Assembly (NCBI RefSeq): GCF_002733835.1
Contig: NZ_NVWY01000006.1
Coordinates: 62,001 to 126,000 of the forward strand
DNA: 64,000 bases
Direction of reading: 5' to 3'
Source of the DNA: Alcanivorax sp.
GTDB lineage: Bacteria; Pseudomonadota; Gammaproteobacteria; Pseudomonadales; Alcanivoracaceae
The notes beneath the pieces were generated by a model, which saw nothing but the letters and a program-made list of their open reading frames with translations, was not told where the DNA came from and did not search any database. The translations under genes and the position numbers were made by a program. Positions 60,876 to 64,000 of the stretch are shown one piece after another (position 1 is the first letter of the stretch; the number at the start of each line of letters is the position of its first letter).

Positions 60876-63092
60876 TTATACGCTACCAGTGTGACCGCTA
60901 TTCAACAGGATCTCTGCGTGATCCGGGCGATCTTTTACAAGGACTTTACCGATATCGACCGCTTTAACCCCTTCACTATCAAGATGTTGCAGTGCCTGTT
61001 GTGCATAGCTGGCGGGCAGACAGAACAATAGCCCCCCGGCGGTTTGCGGGTCGCACAGGGCGGTAAGCAGGGCGTCGTCCACGGGCTGCGGTTGTTGGCA
61101 ATGCACCAGTATCTGCCGGTTGGCGTCGCTGAGGGTGCTGGCCACGCCTCGGCGAATCAGTGCAAGCGTGCCGGGCAGCAGCGGTACCTTGTGGCAATCC
61201 ACCGACAGGGTAACGTCGCTTTGCTGGCTGATTTCGTAGAGGTGGCCAAGTAACCCGAAGCCGGTGATATCGGTGCAGGCATTCACAGGTACATCCTGCA
61301 GGGCCCGTTGCGCAATATGGTTGCTGGTCAGCAGGTGGCGCAGTGTTGTGTCCAGCCAGGGGCCGTGGAATGCGGCACCATTGCTGTTGTTCGCCTGCAT
61401 CAAGGCCGCCAATTGCACGCCGCTGCCCAATGGCTTGGTGAGGATCAACCGGTCGCCGTCACGGGCGCCATGTTTATGCCAGAGCTGTGCCGGGTCGGCC
61501 TGGCCGTTGACGGTGAACCCCGCGGCCATCTGTGGGCCTTCGATGGTGTGGCCTCCGACCAGGGTGCAGCCGGCTGCATTCAGTTCCCGGACGGCCCCGG
61601 TCATCATCCGTTGCAGGTCCCGGCCCTGCAGGCGCGGGTGGTGCCAGGGCAGGGTGATGTTGGCCAGCGCCGAGTGGGGTCGGGCATTCATGGCGTACAG
61701 ATCACTGAGGCTGTGCAGGGCGGCGATGCGCCCGAACAGGTAGGGCTCATCGATAAAGGCGGGAAAGAAATCCAGGCTCTGGACCAGCCGCTGCCCGGCG
61801 GGCCAATTGATGATGGCGGCATCATCGGCGGCGTCTACGCCGGCTTCGATGCCCGGATTCATGACTGGCTGAAGTTCAGCCAGTGCTTCATGCAGGGCGT
61901 CGCTGCCGACCTTGGCGCCGCAGCCGGCGCAGTGCAGGGCGTCCGGGTCGGCGGGGGCGGTGGACATGGCGGGTAGCTGCCGATCGAACTTGGCCATGAA
62001 GGCCCGGTCGATATGGTCTTTCCAGCGCCATACCCAATGCCCGGCCAGGGACAGGTTGCCTCCCCGGCTGGCAATGGCGTCTTTGCCGCCGGCGGACAGC
62101 AGCGACAGGAATCGGGATTGCGGGCGATAGGCAGCCAGCGGTTGCCCTTGAATGGCCGCGCGCAGGTTGTCGGCCAGGGTGCGCGCCTGACGAACCGCAT
62201 AGACCCCGGCCTTGGGCAGGGATATGGGGAAGGCGGCGCAGTCACCGGCGGCAAAAATGCGTGTATCGGAGAGCGTTTGCAGGCTTTCCGTGACGCGTAC
62301 AAAACCCCGTTCGTCGCACTCCAGCCCGCTGTCTTCCAGTATCGCCAGGCCACGCACTCCCGTGCACCAGAGCACCCATTGGGCGGTTAGCGGCTGATCT
62401 CCCATCTGCAGTTGCTGTTGCGCATCACCGTGAACGCGACTGTGGGTATGCAGGGTGACGTTATGGGCTTGCAGCCGTTGGCGCATTTTCGCGCGCACGC
62501 TGGCGGGAAAGCCGGGCAGCAGTTCCCCGCCGGTGATCAGTTGAATCTCTGCCGCTTGCTGGCGGTTCTGGAAATGGTGGGCCATGGCCAGGGCCATTTC
62601 GGTACCGCCGGCCCCGGCACCGACCACCGCCAGTGAGGGCGTTTGCCCGCCGGCGTCGCGGCAGAGTTGTTGCCAGCGGGTATAAAAGCTGGCCACCGGT
62701 TTGACCGGCACAACGCTGTCGTGACCGTTGCCGATGGGCGAGAGATCCGGCGTGGCGCCCACGTCCAGGCTCAGCCAGTCGTAGGCCAGCTGGCTGCCAT
62801 CGCTGAGCTGTAATTGCCGTTTCTTTGGATCAAGCTGTGTGACGCTGGCCTGAACAAACCGGCAGCCGCTGGCCTGGCATAACCGGTACACATCCACATG
62901 GGTGTCATCCAGCGTGTAGTGTCCGGCGATCAGCCCCGGCAACATGCCGGAATAGGCGCTCAGGCTGTCCGGAGACACCATAGTCAGGCGTACGCCGGGA
63001 ATCGGTTTCATGGCCAGCATGCGCAGGGCCAGCGCGTGGCTGTGGCCGGCGCCGACAAAGACCAGATCGTATTGGGCGGAGGGGCTTATCAC
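60876..63092 (-). CDS. selD: Fused NADH-dehydrogenase-like flavoprotein and selenide, water dikinase
   Basis: The protein has 738 residues. The N-terminal 370 or so are an FAD-dependent oxidoreductase: LVFVGAGHSHALALRMLAMK, LAVVGAGAGGTEMALAMAHH and RIFAAGDCAAFPIS. From about 387 comes SelD: CAGCGAKVGSDALHEAL with active Cys and Lys, VDAADDAAIINWPAGQR, VQSLDFFPAFIDEPYLFGRI, GGHTIEGPQ and TGFGLLGHLYE. SelD makes selenophosphate for selenocysteine or for 2-selenouridine in tRNA. The active site uses Cys, not Sec. The fused flavoprotein may supply reduced selenium; this type of fusion is known in marine bacteria. Confidence 0.93.
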   Translation of the reverse strand: MISPSAQYDLVFVGAGHSHALALRMLAMKPIPGVRLTMVSPDSLSAYSGMLPGLIAGHYTLDDTHVDVYRLCQASGCRFVQASVTQLDPKKRQLQLSDGSQLAYDWLSLDVGATPDLSPIGNGHDSVVPVKPVASFYTRWQQLCRDAGGQTPSLAVVGAGAGGTEMALAMAHHFQNRQQAAEIQLITGGELLPGFPASVRAKMRQRLQAHNVTLHTHSRVHGDAQQQLQMGDQPLTAQWVLWCTGVRGLAILEDSGLECDERGFVRVTESLQTLSDTRIFAAGDCAAFPISLPKAGVYAVRQARTLADNLRAAIQGQPLAAYRPQSRFLSLLSAGGKDAIASRGGNLSLAGHWVWRWKDHIDRAFMAKFDRQLPAMSTAPADPDALHCAGCGAKVGSDALHEALAELQPVMNPGIEAGVDAADDAAIINWPAGQRLVQSLDFFPAFIDEPYLFGRIAALHSLSDLYAMNARPHSALANITLPWHHPRLQGRDLQRMMTGAVRELNAAGCTLVGGHTIEGPQMAAGFTVNGQADPAQLWHKHGARDGDRLILTKPLGSGVQLAALMQANNSNGAAFHGPWLDTTLRHLLTSNHIAQRALQDVPVNACTDITGFGLLGHLYEISQQSDVTLSVDCHKVPLLPGTLALIRRGVASTLSDANRQILVHCQQPQPVDDALLTALCDPQTAGGLLFCLPASYAQQALQHLDSEGVKAVDIGKVLVKDRPDHAEILLNSGHTGSV

Positions 63093-63102
63093 AGTGGCAT
63101 CA

Positions 63103-63876
63103 TCACAGTTGCAGGTCGCCTTGCAGGTAGCAGCGGGCGCTGCCGCTGAGGGTGACGCGGTCGCCTTTCAGCTGGCAGTGCAGCTCACCGCCACGGGCAG
63201 AGAGCTGGCGGGCATGGAGGGTGTTTTTGCCGAGTTTTTCTGCCCAGTAGGGCACCAGGGTGCAATGGGCCGAGCCGGTGACCGGGTCTTCCGGAACGCC
63301 TTTGGCCGGGGCAAAAAAACGGCTGACAAAATCACAGTCGTCGCCGGGAGCGGAAATCATTACCGCGAAGGTATCCAGCGCCGCGATGGCGGTGAAGTCG
63401 GGCTGGAAATTGCGTATCTGATCGGCGCTGTCCACGATGATCAGGGTGTCCCGGGCTTGCAGCACTTCGCGGATGGGCACATCCAGCGCCCGGGAAAACG
63501 GGGTGATGTCGGTGAGCGCGTGGGCCGGCCGTGACGGAAAATCCAGGCTTAACGTCTGCCCGCTGCGGGTCACGAACAAGGGGCCGGAGGCGGTAGAAAA
63601 GCGCACTCGTTCACCGGGAAAGTCCAGCGCATTGAACACCACCCAGGCGGCGGCCAGTGTCGCGTGACCACACAGGTCGACTTCCACCTGAGGGGTAAAC
63701 CAGCGCAACGCATAGCCTTGATCGTCGGGCACCAGAAAGGCGGTTTCCGAAAGATTGTTTTCCAGTGCGATATTTTGCAGCAGGGCGTCGTCCAGCCAGT
63801 GCGTCAGCGGCACCACGGCGGCCGGGTTGCCGGCAAACAGGGCATTGGTAAAAGCGTCCACTTGGTACAGTTTCAT
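63103..63876 (-). CDS. PhzF-family isomerase-like protein
   Basis: The 257-residue protein begins YQVDAFTNALFAGNPAAVVP and has the catalytic Glu in NNLSETAFLVP, then GYALRWFTPQVEVDLCGHAT and DPVTGSAHCTLVPYW. This is the two-lobed diaminopimelate-epimerase fold of the PhzF/YddE family. No phenazine genes are near, so its substrate is unknown. It lies 10 nt upstream of the selD fusion on the same strand. Confidence 0.93.
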   Translation of the reverse strand: MKLYQVDAFTNALFAGNPAAVVPLTHWLDDALLQNIALENNLSETAFLVPDDQGYALRWFTPQVEVDLCGHATLAAAWVVFNALDFPGERVRFSTASGPLFVTRSGQTLSLDFPSRPAHALTDITPFSRALDVPIREVLQARDTLIIVDSADQIRNFQPDFTAIAALDTFAVMISAPGDDCDFVSRFFAPAKGVPEDPVTGSAHCTLVPYWAEKLGKNTLHARQLSARGGELHCQLKGDRVTLSGSARCYLQGDLQL

Positions 63877-63912
63877 AGTGCGACTCGTGTCTGCGTGTTC
63901 CCGGTATGCCGG

Positions 63913-63999
63913 TCAGCTGCTGGCCGGGGCTTTGTGTGCGGGGGTACCTTTGCCGGGCTGCAATCTCAGATGCCGTCGTATCGTACGCGACAGGGCGTC
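63913..63999 (-). CDS. Possible C-terminal end of a gene running off the window
   Basis: On the minus strand, 28 codons end in TGA at 63913-63915 and read LSRTIRRHLRLQPGKGT, then PAHKAPASS. The basic, Pro-rich tail looks like a real protein end, but the piece is too short for any family call. It would lie 37 nt upstream of the PhzF-like gene. Confidence 0.3.
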   Translation of the reverse strand, partial: DALSRTIRRHLRLQPGKGTPAHKAPASS

Positions 64000-64000
64000 C

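Noticed and set aside
61880-61960. Selenocysteine in SelD
   Set aside because: The active position reads CAGCGAKVG with Cys codons; no in-frame TGA occurs there.
1-64000. tRNA, rRNA or prophage genes
   Set aside because: Reading the gaps I found no cloverleaf-like or rRNA-like sequence and no integrase, capsid or terminase gene.

Overview
This is a contiguous, gene-dense chromosomal stretch with high GC content from a gammaproteobacterium. The housekeeping order mtaD-ubiG-mupP-yciK divergent from gyrA-serC-pheA-hisC-(tyrA-aroA)-cmk-rpsA-ihfB-lapA-lapB-pyrF is the one known from Pseudomonas (PA3160s-3170s) and from marine Alcanivorax-type genomes. A double TRAP permease locus, a SelD-NADH-dehydrogenase fusion and a PA2778/PA2779 pair point to an Alcanivorax-like marine bacterium. 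That placement is inference from gene content. I see no rRNA, tRNA, prophage or CRISPR array.

Layout. 0-6.1 kb: a translationally coupled operon of a GNAT-like protein (5' end cut off), an HxxxDG acyltransferase-like protein, an RND membrane-fusion protein and an RND pump with an unusual cytoplasmic tail. 6.3-9.9 kb: gpmA, divergent from rnd-ycgL-ycgN-membrane protein-HIT. 10-11.2 kb: a 50-residue membrane peptide, PilZ protein and methyltransferase. 11.3-23.9 kb: the most unusual region, with two paralogous fused TRAP permeases, four paralogous periplasmic binding proteins, a lipoprotein that looks like the TatT component of TPR-associated TRAP systems, and an ABC1/UbiB-type kinase. I read it as one uptake system, possibly for a lipophilic ligand. 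24-28 kb: yciK, mupP, ubiG and mtaD. 28.3-43 kb: gyrA, aromatic and serine/histidine biosynthesis, rpsA, ihfB, lapAB, pyrF and comEA. 43-52 kb: an AstE-like exported protein, uup, a sterol-desaturase-family enzyme, an SMI1/KNR4 protein, a TrmY-like methyltransferase, a hydrolase cassette bracketed by insertion-sequence-like ends, and a DCC-DoxX-ABM trio. 52-64 kb: a giant MscK-like channel, YjtD-type SPOUT methyltransferase, a secreted zinc phospholipase C/P1-nuclease-type protein, a parvulin and partner, PA2778/PA2779, SelD fusion and a PhzF protein.

The intergenic DNA is the second highlight. At nine places there are short degenerate tandem arrays with a strict 7-nt period (usually four units, about 28 nt), mostly as inverted pairs with 16-113 nt between the arms. 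Each locus uses its own 7-nt word. One pair has become part of the ubiG coding sequence. Three further loci carry 28-29-nt inverted arms of a REP-like family beginning TGTAGGAG and ending GAACC, one of them a perfect 28-bp palindrome. I do not know a published description of the heptamer-pair family; a genome-wide search is needed to decide how new it is.
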